Shown here piece after piece: positions 46,000 through 61,907 of a stretch of 64,000 nucleotides of DNA. Both the position numbers and the translations under genes were made by a program. Below the pieces are notes generated by a model. The model was not told the origin of the DNA, searched no databases, and saw only the letters and a program-made list of their open reading frames with translations. This DNA comes from Apus apus (taxonomy: Eukaryota; Chordata; Aves; Apodiformes; Apodidae), in contig NC_067296.1 in assembly GCF_020740795.1 (NCBI RefSeq), positions 5,619,001 to 5,683,000 of the forward strand. The letters run 5' to 3'. The first letter of the stretch is position 1, and each line of letters starts with the position of its first letter.

Positions 46000-46005
46000 T
46001 TTATT
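46000..46005 (-). terminator. BLCAP: BLCAP poly(A) signal
   Basis: TTTATT on the + strand is AATAAA on the minus strand. It would end a BLCAP 3'UTR of about 1.27 kb, a typical size for this gene's transcript. Confidence 0.65.
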
Positions 46006-47262
46006 AAACATTTTGAACAGCTGTGCAATGAACAAACAATACTCTGGAAGTTTCACAACCTCATAGCTTGAACTTCCTCGGGACAGCAACAGCTGCTTCT
46101 GCTGCTCTCCACAAGACTGAAGTAAAGACAAATAGATGGCAAAGAGAAGGGAACCTTTAAAAGTTGAGAGGCAGTATTTTGTGTTAACCTCTAAGGTTTC
46201 TCATAGGTTTGGCTGCACAGAGTAATATATGCAGTGTGAAGCCCTGCACAACCGTGGCTGTAGGACTGACCCACCACCACTCAGGTTTCCTGACATCCTT
46301 CTGCCAGGGAGGTGGAGACACCAGAACTCCTTCAGCCTCTTCCCTTCTCCTGTCAGTAGCACCAGCACCTTCTGTCACCCCTGGCCCGAAAAAAATATCA
46401 CTGAAAATGGCTGAAGCATTTACTGCTTCAAGCCATGTCTCCACCTCAGTATCCTCTCCTGCCCTGCACACACCTGGTCTTCTGGGCTAGCATGAGTTTT
46501 ATAGGGTGAGGGTCACAGTGACTTTCAAAACCCCAAATCTTGCAGCATCCCAGTAGTCAATACCTCAGTAAACCCTGGAAATCTAGAAGGAGGGGAAGAG
46601 ACAGTCTCCATGACCCGTGAGGCTTTATAAAAGCAGCAGCATAACTGAGGCTTTCAGGCTATGATCTTGGAGCATAAGTAGTTGAGAAAGCACTTGGGCA
46701 GTGCACGCATCTCTTTGGCAGGCTGAGCAGGAGGAGTGACTCAACTGCCTCTGGCTCCAGCAGCTTTTGGCCAAGTCCATCTGTGAGCTGTCGAGCTTGC
46801 CCTTGATCACAAGGAGGGAAGGCTGGCTCCCCACAGAGGGAAAGATGGAGAGAATCTTGTAGCTACTCGAGCAGGGCTGAAGGCCCTGAGTTAGACCATG
46901 GTGGCCTGCTGCAAAGTGAGTGACACACAACTCCACTGCCATGCAGCAGCTGGGCAGAGGCCAGCAGCTCAGTCCTCCACCAGTTGGGAGGGCTGGTGTC
47001 CATTCCCGGTGATACAGGAAGGAAGAAAAAAAAAGTTTCTGCTTCTAAAAAAGCAGGTGGTGCTGCCAGAGTTCAGACAGTAAACAAGTTGAATTTCACA
47101 GGCAGAGTGGGAGGACTTCACCACTTTAGTCCACACACAGTTACAGGAAACAGGCTGGTTTTAATCCAGTCACATGCCTAACACCCCCTTCCCTCCTCCC
47201 TAGCCCAACCCCTTTCAAAAAGCAAAACAAGAGCCCTCAGCAGACTGGAAGATTATTGTTTC
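46006..47262 (-). other. BLCAP: BLCAP 3' untranslated region
   Basis: The region is continuous with the BLCAP stop codon on the minus strand and reaches the AATAAA at 46000-46005. No splice signals or additional coding frame stand out. Confidence 0.6.
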
Positions 47263-47526
47263 CTAGGTGCCCACTATGCTGGGATCGTGAGCTGATTCCG
47301 GCAACTGGGATCCAGTGCAGTGATACAAGAAGCAGTTCCCCCAGCAGCTGTAGCAGATGAGGACTAGAGCTGCCAGGAAGACCAAGGCACAAATCGTGCA
47401 AGGTTTCCGTTCCAGGAGAAAACTGAGCAGGTAGAAGCCCATGAACACTGAGTGACTGAACCACAACGCTGGGTTGAGGGGCTTGGGTATGAGCAGGACA
47501 GGAAGCAACCACTGCAGGCAGTACAT
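47263..47526 (-). CDS. BLCAP: BLCAP, bladder cancer-associated (apoptosis-inducing) protein
   Basis: This uninterrupted 87-codon frame has the full vertebrate length. It begins [15 protein letters not shown] and ends [11 protein letters not shown]. It carries two hydrophobic segments (about residues 17-39 and 43-66), a PxxP-like stretch (LLIPKPLNP) and a cysteine-rich middle ([18 protein letters not shown]). The family is extremely conserved; differences from human are few, for example Val for Met in the SHSVFMGF segment. BLCAP is a small membrane protein linked to growth control and apoptosis and is reduced in bladder tumours; its biochemistry is unclear. All coding sequence sits in one exon, preceded on the minus strand by an acceptor (CTGTCCCTACAG) at 47613-47614. 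The codons edited by ADAR in mammals (Tyr2 TAC, Gln5 CAG, Lys15 AAG) are all present with genomic A. Confidence 0.98.
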   Translation of the reverse strand: MYCLQWLLPVLLIPKPLNPALWFSHSVFMGFYLLSFLLERKPCTICALVFLAALVLICYSCWGNCFLYHCTGSQLPESAHDPSIVGT

Positions 47527-47612
47527 GGTGGTGGCTGGTGGGGCTCTGTGGCAGCAGTGGTCAGGTGTGCTCCAGAAAAGTCTCCAGCAGCTCCTCTGGC
47601 AGACAGGCTGGT
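47527..47612 (-). other. BLCAP: BLCAP 5'UTR part of coding exon
   Basis: These 86 bases lie between the acceptor CTGTCCCTACAG and the ATG on the minus strand. There is no upstream ATG in this exon segment. The start context CACCACCATGT is favourable. Confidence 0.75.
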
Positions 47613-50600
47613 CTGTAGGGACAGGTAAAATGGCAGACTGTCAGAAAGAGCACAAAAAAATCAACAGACCTTCCTCTCACACAGCTTTATTTATTCCCAG
47701 GCATCGTATGCTGGAACTCCCAGTATGAAATTCTACTGTGTCTCAGAGCTAGTGCAAAGTTTCCTGCTTTCTGAACTACCTGGCTGGGGACATGGTTATC
47801 TGCTGCTGGTGTAGAAGTTGTGTGCTGTTTCTCAGGCTTTTCCCCAGGTTAGCAGCTTCTCTTTTGCCTAGTGCAGGAACAGAAAGGAGAGGGGGATACA
47901 GAAAGGAAAAAGACTGTACAAAGACTTGAGTGATAGTATAAAGAAATGCAACTAAGGGTAAACTATCAGGTGCTACAAAGAAGTGTTAAGGAAGCATTAG
48001 TGTTAAGAAGTGCCTAGGAAGTGTTCAGCACACAAACTGCTTCCTCCCCACAGCCCTGTTATAAAGCTTTCCAGCAGGACAGCACGGAATTCAAGCTATA
48101 CCATGTAGCTACCCAGGAAAGCCCCAAGTGTCCAGGCTGTAAAACAAAGGGGAGAGCAGTCCCTGCTTAAGGGATTTATAATCCTTGCCAATCAGCTAAG
48201 GTCAGATAAAACCAAGTATGTGAATAGATCAAAGAGGGGACAGTCTCAAAATGGCCATTTTCCTAAGTGCTGTAAACACAAGATTTCCTCACTTGGATTA
48301 TTATAAAGCCCTCTGGAAACAGTTGAGCTTTAAGGGCTTCTCCAACAGGGGTGGCAGAACACTACAAGTCCACAACTCGTGCTTCTATCTTAGCAACCAC
48401 ACCAACCACAATGTGTGTGGGATATTTATTTCTTTTTTTCTTTCTAAGCAGTTCAAACATCTTCATCCAAGAATTTCAAATGGCTTTAAAAAGAAATGCC
48501 TTAGAGGTGTTTCTTCAGAGCCAGAACTGTTGAAAGGGGGCAGAAGAGTGGAGTTCAGCAGCCTGGGATAGCAACAGCAGGTCAGGCTAGAAGATACCAG
48601 TATTGGTGGAAGGGAATAACCAGGAGTTTTCCTTCAGTTCATGCAGTAGGGAAACCATGAGAAGAGGGTACTCCAAACTTATTACCCCAAGGGCAAAACC
48701 AGGCAAGGAATACAGAGCCTGGTCAGAACAGCTTCTTACAGCAATCCTTTTATCTGAAAATACTCAAGTGAGTAGTGCTCTGTCAGAGGGATGGAGGGCT
48801 GAGCCAAGCCTGTTGGGATTACAACTGGGGGTGGGAAGGTTAGTAGGATGAAGGAGTGAGAAGGTAAACAAACAGCAAATTCCTCTGGCTCCTGTTGGCA
48901 GGAGAAGGGATTTGCTGGAGAAGAGAGGGAGAATGAGGGATTGCACAGAGAAGCCAAGAGGAAAACCACACATGGTTCTCTTCCAAAAAATCACTGAGGT
49001 CAGACCTGTCTTACAGCTCTGCAAGCTTGTAGGTAACTGAGTAGCTGTTGTCAGAAGCAAGAACCAGGCTGCCATCCACAGTGTCCTCAGCAGCAGGGGC
49101 TATTTTAATGTTAGAGAGAACACAGGCCAAAATCTCCACCAGGGCAAACAAATACTTGAGTATTTGGGGAAAGCATGTTGTGCTGGCACTCTTGCAAGAG
49201 AGGGTTCTCCAGCAGAGAGGGGGCAGCTGGGGTTCAATTAGTACAACTAAGCTGTACTTAGAGAGCTAAAGAATAAGGGAGAAGTTATTTTACACTGCAA
49301 TATGGATAAAGTCAAAGGAATAAAACTTGTAATATTGGTTCTTTTTTATGCAAGTCACTCATATCTTTAAGGGCAAGTCTAGCCCCAAGCCTGTTTGCCC
49401 CCATCCATACACTGGAAATAAGGATTACTTATTCCATAATGCAACAGGCTGTCTCACAGCTTTTGTCAACTGCCTGGATGTCTCTGGGGTAAAAGTACTG
49501 CAGAAGTACTAGGTAACTTTTTTCCAAAGGGAAGAATGGATAAAAAAATTATCAACAAGCATTTTAACAGAAGGGTAATTAAACCCCACCAGCCAAATTT
49601 TTTAGTTCAGATTGGACTGAATACAACAAAGCTGTACCAAATCAATGATCTGCAGCTGCTTTAATCCTCCTGAAATGTTCATTCCTTGAAGCTTCCTACA
49701 GCCTTTCTCTCCCAAGTGCTAAAAGACGCAGGTAGTGCAAAACATCATGTCATACTTCTGCTGGATCCAGCCCTGAAGTCACATCAGCTCAACTTCTATA
49801 ACTGGACATATGTGGCCAGTCTATGGGTCACCCTTTCTCGAGGCTTTAGCTTCAAGTGCCTACAGACAGACCCAGGCTTTACAACTGACTGCAGTTTGAG
49901 AGTGTAATTATAACTCATGATGCAGCTGCATTTAACTCCACTGTCTGGGCCTCACCATGGCAGAGACTTAAGTGATAATGCTCTGAACAGCGAGCTCATT
50001 CTAAGTGTGTAAGGATTACCTAAATGCTTCCTACACACACACATCCATCTCAGAACAAGTTACCCATTTTTGAATATTGATATTTCCTGGAAGAGCTTGT
50101 AGAAATCAATGCAACCACTCTGCAGAATAAAGAACCATTTAATAGTGGTTATTTTTTGCTATGAAGTTTCAGTGCCCTTCAATCTGCGAACCTCTTGGAC
50201 TTTTAACAAATGCAGATGTTTGAACTCTTTTATCTGTAGTCAGTTGCCTTGTATTTTCATGTGCCCCTTTGTCCACCAGTTAAAGGTTGAAAACCTTTTG
50301 TCTGTTGCATCCCACAGCCGATCCTACAAAAGGTATCAATACTTGAGATTTCTGCAGCTCTGTCTTCCTCAAGGGACTTTCCACTGGTAAGATAAATACT
50401 CTTCCTAGCTCTTCACTGGAGACTCCTTTATACAGCTGGCAGTGAGACTGTGTTCTCTTTCCCTGCTATTGATCAAAGAGTCCCCTGCTGTCAGCTCCTT
50501 GCTGAGCAGGGCACTACCACTCTCCTTGGTGCCCAGGACAGGCAGTCCCTTCCTGAAGCCTTAACAACATTCAGTTTTGCCTACATTCTCAAGCAAAGTG

Positions 50601-52985
50601 AGACTTGCAAATGAAGAATTCCTACCTTGTTTTCTTTGTCCCCTCTTCATGATCCAAGCTAGAGATTATCACCTCCCACAGCAACTAAGAACTTGTCACC
50701 CAACAGTACTTTTACCAGCTCCCTGTTTCACAACCGCATCCTGCTTTTCCTCAACCAGTTGCTCTTGTTCTCCCCTGCCTGACTCATCTTCCTCCTTAGC
50801 CAGCCTGGTGTCCTGCTAACCTCAAGACTGCTCTTGTGCTCCTGCTGGAGTCATCTGACTTGGCTGCCACTCATGTTTACCAGACAGCTCCTTCTCATCT
50901 CCCCACCACTGCCTCCTCTTGCTCCTCCACAGCTCTCAGATCCTCCTGAACTTGCCTCAGACCTCTCAGCAGCTGAACACAGGAGTGGTTCCTGCTGATC
51001 TCCCCACAGCAGCTCCATCTTATCTCCATGTGCTTTCTCCCTGCCAGCTCCTGCAGGCAGAATAGCAGCCGGGGGAAGCTCCCTGTGCACCTCATTAGTA
51101 AGTAAACACCAATACTTTTTCACATGCTTATTAATCAGCTTCCATCATGTCCACAGCCCTACTTTCAGTCATCTTCTCTCCCTGGACTATTCTAAACCAG
51201 CAGGTCCTACTGGCACATGTTTGTGGGGAGGATTTTCAGATTCCAGGGCAAGGGCAGCAGCACACCTTTCCCAGCCAGAAACAAAACTTTTTAATTATGA
51301 AAAGTGAGCAGCACAGCACAAGTCTGTAGTGTTCTGCAATCACTGGTCACATTTTGGAACACATCCATCTGAGAAGCTAGGAAGCTGTTCCTTAATATTC
51401 TACAAGCTAATTCAGCAATTAAGAGGCCAAAAGGTGTCCCTACACCACAGGTTTTACCCATCAGTATGTCAACACCGAGTCTGTACCTTTCTCAAGAATA
51501 GCTTAATTTCTTAACAGCCCATTTACCCTGACAGGGGAGAATGATCAGCTGGCTTTCACTAAGCACTTAAAAGGTAAGCTTGTTCAGTCCTTACTAAGGC
51601 AGCTATGAAGCCAGTACTGTCCATAAGGAACATCCCCAGCAGATGCTAAACAAACAGCCCCCCAGGCTGGCAGCCAAAAGGTCTGCAATAAAAGATTGAG
51701 TAACCTCCAATCTCCCCCTTACCCCCAAAGCTTCTGCTGGGGAATGAAAAGTCACGTTGTCTAGATCAAAATCTCTCTGAAGTTACACCATGCACGTAGG
51801 AGTAAGCCCTGAGGGCTTGCAGTGAGTTTCTTACCTATAAGGCTCACCTGTTGTACAGTTTGATTAAAACTTTAAATCAAAACCCCTGTCAGAGCCACGT
51901 GAGCTGATGTGTGTGGGCAGTGCTTCCTGCTGCCAACCCGTCTTCAAAACCAACTCTCAAATACTATGTAGCAGCCAAAACAGCTGCTAAAAATACACAA
52001 TATCCAAAGCATTGTGGAAAAGCAGAGTTGAAAGAGCTATCAAGTGAGGAGTCTGAGTTCAGCTAAGAAAAGCAACAGCAGAGCAGCTTTCTAGATGACA
52101 AACTCTCTTAAAAAACCCCAAGAACTCATACTGTTCTAACTTTAAGACCTATTTGCAGTATCAGGGATTTAACTTCGGGGTGGGGGTTGTTTTTTGGTGT
52201 TTGGTTTTTTTTTGCCTTGTTGCTATGCTTTCTATTTTTTTAAAAGCTTTTATCTGCTGGTGTGACTCAGCTGGAAAAAGTGATTCTTGGCAATTTTTGG
52301 CAATGGCCTTACCCCAGCCTTTGGTAAGTTTGTGCCTTGCACACTTGATGTAGACAGGGGCAGACCCCTAAGTCAGCCAGTTGTGTGGTGGGAACAGATG
52401 TCAACCTTGACAGCTGTCACCTGAAGTGCTGCTGCTTTCATTTGTATTAATTTATTAATTCTCAAGAGTCCTCATTCCCACCCCCTGCCTTTGCTTGACT
52501 CCCAAAGATCTTGGATCCCAGGAGCATTCCGAGTTCCCTGATTTTTTAGCTTTTCATTTGGATCTCTCCTCTACCTTTTGTGCCTTCATCAGGTTCTGCC
52601 TGAATACAGCCTGAAAATAAGGCTAATTTTCTGTGTCTCAGGTAAAAAGAGGCAAAAAAACCCCAACAACGCAGCACTGGCAAAGGGTCTGGGGAGTGAC
52701 AGAGCTTGGAAAGGCTGTGACAGCACCTGCCGGATCGGTGATAACGTTTCGGTACAGCGGGGCTCGGGGTGTCGTGGGCTGCGTTTGGGAGCTTTGGGGT
52801 TCGTCCTTTCTTGCGTGTTTGGGAGAGAAACAGGCCTGGGTTGGGTTGTGGCAGGGCTGGGGCAGCCGAGAGGGGCAGCACGGCGCTGCTCCGTCCCCCG
52901 GCGGGGCTGGAAGCGGCGGCGGAACCGCTTCCGTCACAACCGGGAACGCGCCGCTTCCCCCGCCGCACCGGGACCCGCCGCTCAC
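47613..52985 (-). other. BLCAP: BLCAP leader intron
   Basis: This 5.4-kb intron, read on the minus strand, runs from a donor in the CpG island (52985 or 53084) to the acceptor at 47613. In placental mammals the imprinted gene NNAT lies inside the equivalent intron on the opposite strand. No neuronatin-like frame or CpG island is seen here. The A/T content is higher than in the SRC half of the window. Confidence 0.65.
50851..51123 (-). pseudogene. Possible decayed coiled-coil coding relic
   Basis: Two overlapping minus-strand frames carry peptide-like sequence: LLFCLQELAGRKH in one, and LLRGLRQVQEDLRAVEEQEE ending AVVGR in the same or an adjacent frame. The second stretch is heptad-like and glutamate/glutamine-rich. 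Stops and frame changes follow. This could be a remnant of a retroelement ORF1 or gag-like protein, or chance in purine-rich sequence. No family is assigned. Confidence 0.2.
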
Positions 52986-53700
52986 CGCTGCCAGAGGCCG
53001 CGCAGCCCCGGCTCCACCCGCGGATGGTTCACGGGGTCCCCGCTCCCCCCGGCCCGCCTTCCCCCCCCACCCCCCCCAACTCACAGCGCGGTGCCGCCGC
53101 CTCACGCCGCCATCCCGGGGCCGTCCGCGCCGCGCCCTGAGGAAGGGAGAGACAGGCCGCCCAGGAGCCGCCGGCGCGCCCCCGGCAGGGCTCGGCAGTC
53201 CCAGGGAGCCCCGCTGCCCGCCTGGCAGGGCCCGGCCCGGCTCGGGACCGAGCTCCGGGAGCGGAGCACGACCCGGGGGTCGGGCGGGCGGCGCTGAGGG
53301 GAGCCCGGCGGGGCGGGCACTGCGCATGCGCGGCGGCGCGGAGACGGGCACTGCGCACGCGCGGGAGGGGGCTCGGGCAGCTGCGGGTGCGCGGCGGCAG
53401 GCACTGCGCATGCGCGGGAGGGGGGGGGCTCGGCAGGCTGCGGGGAGGCGGGCACCGCGCATGCGCGGGGCTCCGCTGGTCCAGGGATGCTTTATCTGTA
53501 TAGAAGGAGCTGCGGGTCCGTGCGGGGTTTTGGCTGCGCGGGTCCCTGTTCCCGGGGATTTCCGCGTGCCGCTGCGCGTGGTGCGCGGCAGGCTGCTCGC
53601 GGAGCCCTTTGGCGAGCTCTGCGTGGTGCCGGCAGGGTTTTTTCTGCGGGCAGCGCACGCTGCTCGCCCCGCGCTCTGTGCCGCGGCGAAGCTTTCCTGC
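52850..53700 (-). promoter_or_regulatory. BLCAP: BLCAP CpG-island promoter and non-coding exon 1
   Basis: The block is CpG-dense and TATA-less, about 5.4 kb upstream of the BLCAP coding exon on the minus strand. Two good minus-strand donors lie in it: GTGAGC with exon end at 52986 and GTGAGT with exon end at 53085. Either could end a non-coding BLCAP exon 1, so alternative leaders are likely. The start region is packed with NRF1-type motifs (listed separately). A bidirectional activity cannot be excluded. Confidence 0.6.
53321..53468. promoter_or_regulatory. Array of four NRF1-type palindromes on a ~52-bp repeat
   Basis: TGCGCATGCGCG occurs at 53321 and 53405. One-base variants are TGCGCACGCGCG at 53352 and CGCGCATGCGCG at 53457. 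The last two intervals are 53 and 52 bases and share flanks (GGCAC before, GGAGGGGG..CTCGG after), showing an imperfect tandem duplication that copies the site. NRF1 binds TGCGCATGCGCA-like sequences in housekeeping promoters. Confidence 0.7.
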
Positions 53701-55204
53701 TTTCCATGCTGCTTTCAGGCTGGCTTGCGCGCTGCTTTCTTGTCAGACGTGGGGGGGCACTTTCATTGCCAGCTGGGCCCCATCCAGGGTCCCCGTTTTC
53801 CATGTGGCCGTGGGGTGACCACCCAGCACCCCTCCCGGTGCTGCATCTCGAAGAGCAGTGGAGCAAATGGGGTGTTTCTTGCACTGGGTTTGGCTGCTCT
53901 GGCTCCTGGAGCCAACTGCATCCATGGGCACTGGCCTTGGCACTCAGGGGGCTCTGCCAGATCCCACCAAAAGCCCAGGGAACCTTGGTTACAGTCTGTG
54001 GGATTCATCCTGGGCCCAACCCGAAACAACTTGAGGGCTCCAAATCCTTTTGCAAACCACAAGGTGGACCCTGATGCCAGAGGCTCCTGGCCACGTCCCC
54101 CTGCCCCTGTGCTGCTGCAGGAGCTGGGCGCTCGCTCGGGTTTCTTGTGGTTGTAGTTGTGAGTTTCTGTGAAGAAATTCCAGCTTGCAGTTGGGTGTTG
54201 GAGCTGCAGGAGCAGTCCTGCAGCTGGCAGCAGTGGGAGCTCCCAGCCCTGCAGCATCCTCGGTAAGGAGAGACAGAGAGGGATCATCCATAACAAATTC
54301 AGAAGCTTTGGAGGCTGCAGGGAGCCATCCAGTGGAGTGGATCTGTAAGGAGCTGCTGAGGGAAGGGCATATTCAGTAGGAAAAGAATCCCAGGCCAGTG
54401 AGAACAGACTGTTCTGTGCAGGACAGGAGGCAATGGGGGTTTTATGGTCTTTCTCTTCAGGCAGAAGCTTTTAAAGGACTTCTGGCTGTGCTTTGCTTTT
54501 ATTTTGGGGAATATTTTAATTATTTCCCTCCGCTTTGTTGAGCTGCTTTTGGAGCCAGTTGTCTATTCCTATCACAAAAGCTACATCCAAAACATGCAGG
54601 ACATACCCCAAAAACCACCAGGGGCTGAGCAGCACCATGAGTATCACCTCACAGCAAAGGGGGGTGCCTTGTCTTGTATAAAAATAACCAAAGACTGTAG
54701 TGGTGCCTTGTTCCTGTATTCCAGACTTTGGGAGAGATGAGGCTGTCACTCACCAGCAGATCCTGCTTGGCACTCGGGGTCTGCTGAGCCCAGAGGCTCC
54801 CTGAAGGTCTGGGGACACCCTGGGTGCAGGGGAGACACAGGGCTGATGCACAGAGATGATCCTGGGGAGTCAGAGGAGGATCTTGTGCTGCAGCAGAGGG
54901 GTGAGCAAAGAGAAGCTGGGACCAAGAAAAGCTTTTTCTCAGGAAAGAAAATAAACCCTGGGTATAGCCAAATCCTTGGTAAGCCCCAAAATAAACCTGA
55001 AAACTGGCTTGAAATGTGGGGAAGAGTAGCAGGAGGGCACTGAGAAATGTGGCAGCATGGAAGGTGGGATGGAACAGCAGATGAACCCAGCTCTACAGGG
55101 TACATCCCACCCTTCCCAGGTCTCCAGCCTCCTTCACAGCTCAGAGTTTTATGGGCTCAACTCTGCCTGCAGGGTTGAGAAAGTAAAACCAAGCAGGAGC
55201 AGCA
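53701..55204. other. BLCAP-PIGT intergenic region
   Basis: The sequence lies between the BLCAP CpG island and the PIGT 3' end. No conserved gene was recognised. Plus-strand AATAAA motifs at about 54949 and 54989, and a minus-strand one at 54498-54503, have no clear owner, except that the last could be a distal PIGT signal. Confidence 0.55.
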
Positions 55205-55226
55205 CAAATGTACAAACCAGCTCAAG

Positions 55227-55232
55227 TTTACT
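55227..55232 (-). terminator. PIGT: Candidate PIGT poly(A) signal (AGTAAA variant)
   Basis: On the minus strand AGTAAA is followed by CTTGAGCTGGTTTGTACATTTGTG, a good G/U-rich downstream element. It lies about 260 bases after the stop, a normal PIGT 3'UTR length. The nearest canonical AATAAA on this strand is at 54498-54503. Confidence 0.4.
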
Positions 55233-55487
55233 CCCAGCATCGTTCCTCCTTTCCCAAACAGGCATCTTACACCTTTCCCAGTCCCAGAGCAGTGCAGTTC
55301 AGTAGTCAGGGAGCTCAGAGCCACGTCCCATCCCAACGATGGAAGCGATCTCTCAGCTTGTTGGATCCCAATGAGATCCAGGCAGCAAAATGGAGCAGGC
55401 TGCTTCCAGCAGAGACAAGCAGCAGCGTTGGCCACGGGGCTCCCTGGGGAGACCCAGGGAGCTCAGCTGAGCTGCTGCCCTGGTTTC

Positions 55488-60184
<4,697 letters not shown>

Positions 60185-60252
60185 CCCGCCGCTCGCTTCC
60201 GCTTCCGGGCCGGCCGGCCAATAGCGGCCGCTTCCGGGGTTGCCATGGAGAC
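60185..60252 (-). promoter_or_regulatory. PIGT: PIGT core promoter: ETS, CCAAT and X-box motifs
   Basis: Directly upstream of the PIGT ATG are two ETS sites (CTTCCGG at 60202 and 60231 on the + strand, CCGGAAG on the minus strand), an inverted CCAAT box at 60218-60222 and an RFX-type X-box GTTGCCATGGAGAC at 60239-60252. There is no TATA. The set is typical of short housekeeping CpG promoters. The whole lies in a CpG-rich block from about 59.6 to 61.3 kb. Confidence 0.65.
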
Positions 60253-60303
60253 GGGAAGCCGCGGCCTGGCCTCGCCAGCGCGGACACGGCGGGACCGGGC
60301 TCC

Positions 60304-60370
60304 GGGTTTCCTCCCGCACGGGCCCTGCGTTTCCTCCCGCACGGGCCCCGGGTTTCCTCCCGCACGGGCC
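60304..60370 (+). repeat. 23-bp tandem repeat, three copies
   Basis: The unit GGGTTTCCTCCCGCACGGGCC recurs with a period of 23 (TTT cores at 60307, 60330, 60353). The second copy starts GCGTTT. It sits just upstream of the PIGT promoter motifs. Confidence 0.9.
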
Positions 60371-61907
60371 GGGCAGCCGAGGAGCACGTCCGGAGCTGCT
60401 CCGGGCCGAGAGGGAAGCGCCTGCCCGGCTGTGCCTGAGCCCGGCCCAGGGGGAGCAGCGGCAGCTCCCAGCCCAAGGAGCCAGGGTGTCGGGTTTGTGG
60501 GGCGCTCCCCTTGGACTTCCCTGCCCGGCTTTTGAAACTGGGGAAGCTCTCGTGCTGCTCCGGCTTGGGCTGCGAGGCTTTGCCGCGCACGAGGGCCGTG
60601 CCTGTTCCCGGCGTGGCTTCCTCCTCTCAGCCCTCCCCCCTCAGCCGTCTGCTCTCCCTCGCCTTGGCGTCTCGTTTCCGGAGGGCAGCGTCGCTCTCCG
60701 GGCGCAGAGCCGTCCGGAAGCACCCGGCTACCGGCCCCGCCAGCCTGGGAGCAGCCCGGGAGGCCGCGGAGGGCAGCGCCGGGGGTGGCGGTCCCATCGG
60801 GCCTCCCCCCCTGGCCAGGGGATGCTCCAGGTAGCCCCCGGTAGCGACTCCGGTCGGTCATGAAGAAGAGTTGGCTGAGACAGGAGGGAGCGCGGCAAGG
60901 TCGGGATACCCCCTGGGAAGCAAGCCGGGATGCAGAGCATTCCCTGGCTCCCTTCACTTATCTCTCAGGCTCCTTTCCCGGTGGTGTTGATCGCGCTGGT
61001 GCTGACACAGCCCGAGCAGGGACAGGCCTTTCCCGGCCTGCAGCCGCCGATGGCGGCAGAGCCTCCGGCCAGCGCGGTGCCTGGCTCCTCACGACCTGGC
61101 CTGCAGGGAGCAGGTGTAGCAGGCTGCGAAGGGGCTTCGTTTGGATGGCTCTTCCTTTGCTTCCCTAAGGCAGCCTCCAGCCAGGGCTGCTGCCACCGCG
61201 TGCCGATGTTCGCCCCCCCTGCTGCCCTCCTGGTGGGTGGTTACAGCGACCGGCAGCCCCGCTGGGCTCGGCTCTGCCCACACGGCTCTCCCTCCTGGAG
61301 GCAGCCCCGGCGTTGCTCAGCGCGGTGACCAGCTCCACCAGCAGCCACCCTCCTCTGCCTGGTCTGCTCTTTGCTCCCACACTGGGCACAGGAACCATCC
61401 CTGGGCTTCGTCTGCTCCTGGGCTGCAACCTCAGCACACTCTTTACACCACTTAGCACCCCTCTGCAGTCCCCACCTCGCCCTCACCCCCAGTGCCGTTT
61501 TCTCCCAATAAGACACGTACTCACTGCTGGTTTAGATTGGAGTGTTATTTCTCTGTGTGCCGTTGTTAAAACGCATGTCTGGACAGGACCTTTGTCAGTA
61601 GGATGGGGGCACCTGGGATCCCTGGCTTTCTGGGAATGGTGGGGCTGTGGGATGCTGAGCATTTTGGGGAAGTGAAGCAGGGAGTGTTAGCAGCAAAGCC
61701 TGAAGAGTTAATTTCGGGAGCCTACAATACCCTTTTTCTTCTCCCTTGGCTGCCAGGACAACCTGTGGAGCAAGAGGAGGGGAAAACCATCTCTCCCCTC
61801 CTGCAGGGCAGCAGTCCAGGGTGGGGTTTACAGAGCACCAGCAGCTTTCCTTCCTCGGGGCTGGCAGGTCCGTATAGAGGAGGCAGGGAGCAGGGCAAAG
61901 CTGGCTG
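60371..61907. other. PIGT-DBNDD2 intergenic region
   Basis: The left half is CpG-rich and is the outer part of the PIGT promoter island. The right half should include the DBNDD2 3'UTR (minus strand), although no canonical minus-strand AATAAA was found in it. No other gene was recognised; the plus-strand open frames are GC-driven. Confidence 0.55.

Noticed and set aside
53321-53468. CRISPR-like array from repeated GCGCATGCGC units
   Set aside because: Short palindromes on an imperfect tandem duplication in a vertebrate CpG promoter; no spacers of regular length.
52633-54156. 507-codon plus-strand open frame over the BLCAP CpG island
   Set aside because: The composition is Arg/Ala/Gly/Pro low complexity driven by CpG content, with no domain and no splice or poly(A) support. 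The minus strand carries a better explanation (BLCAP promoter and exon 1).
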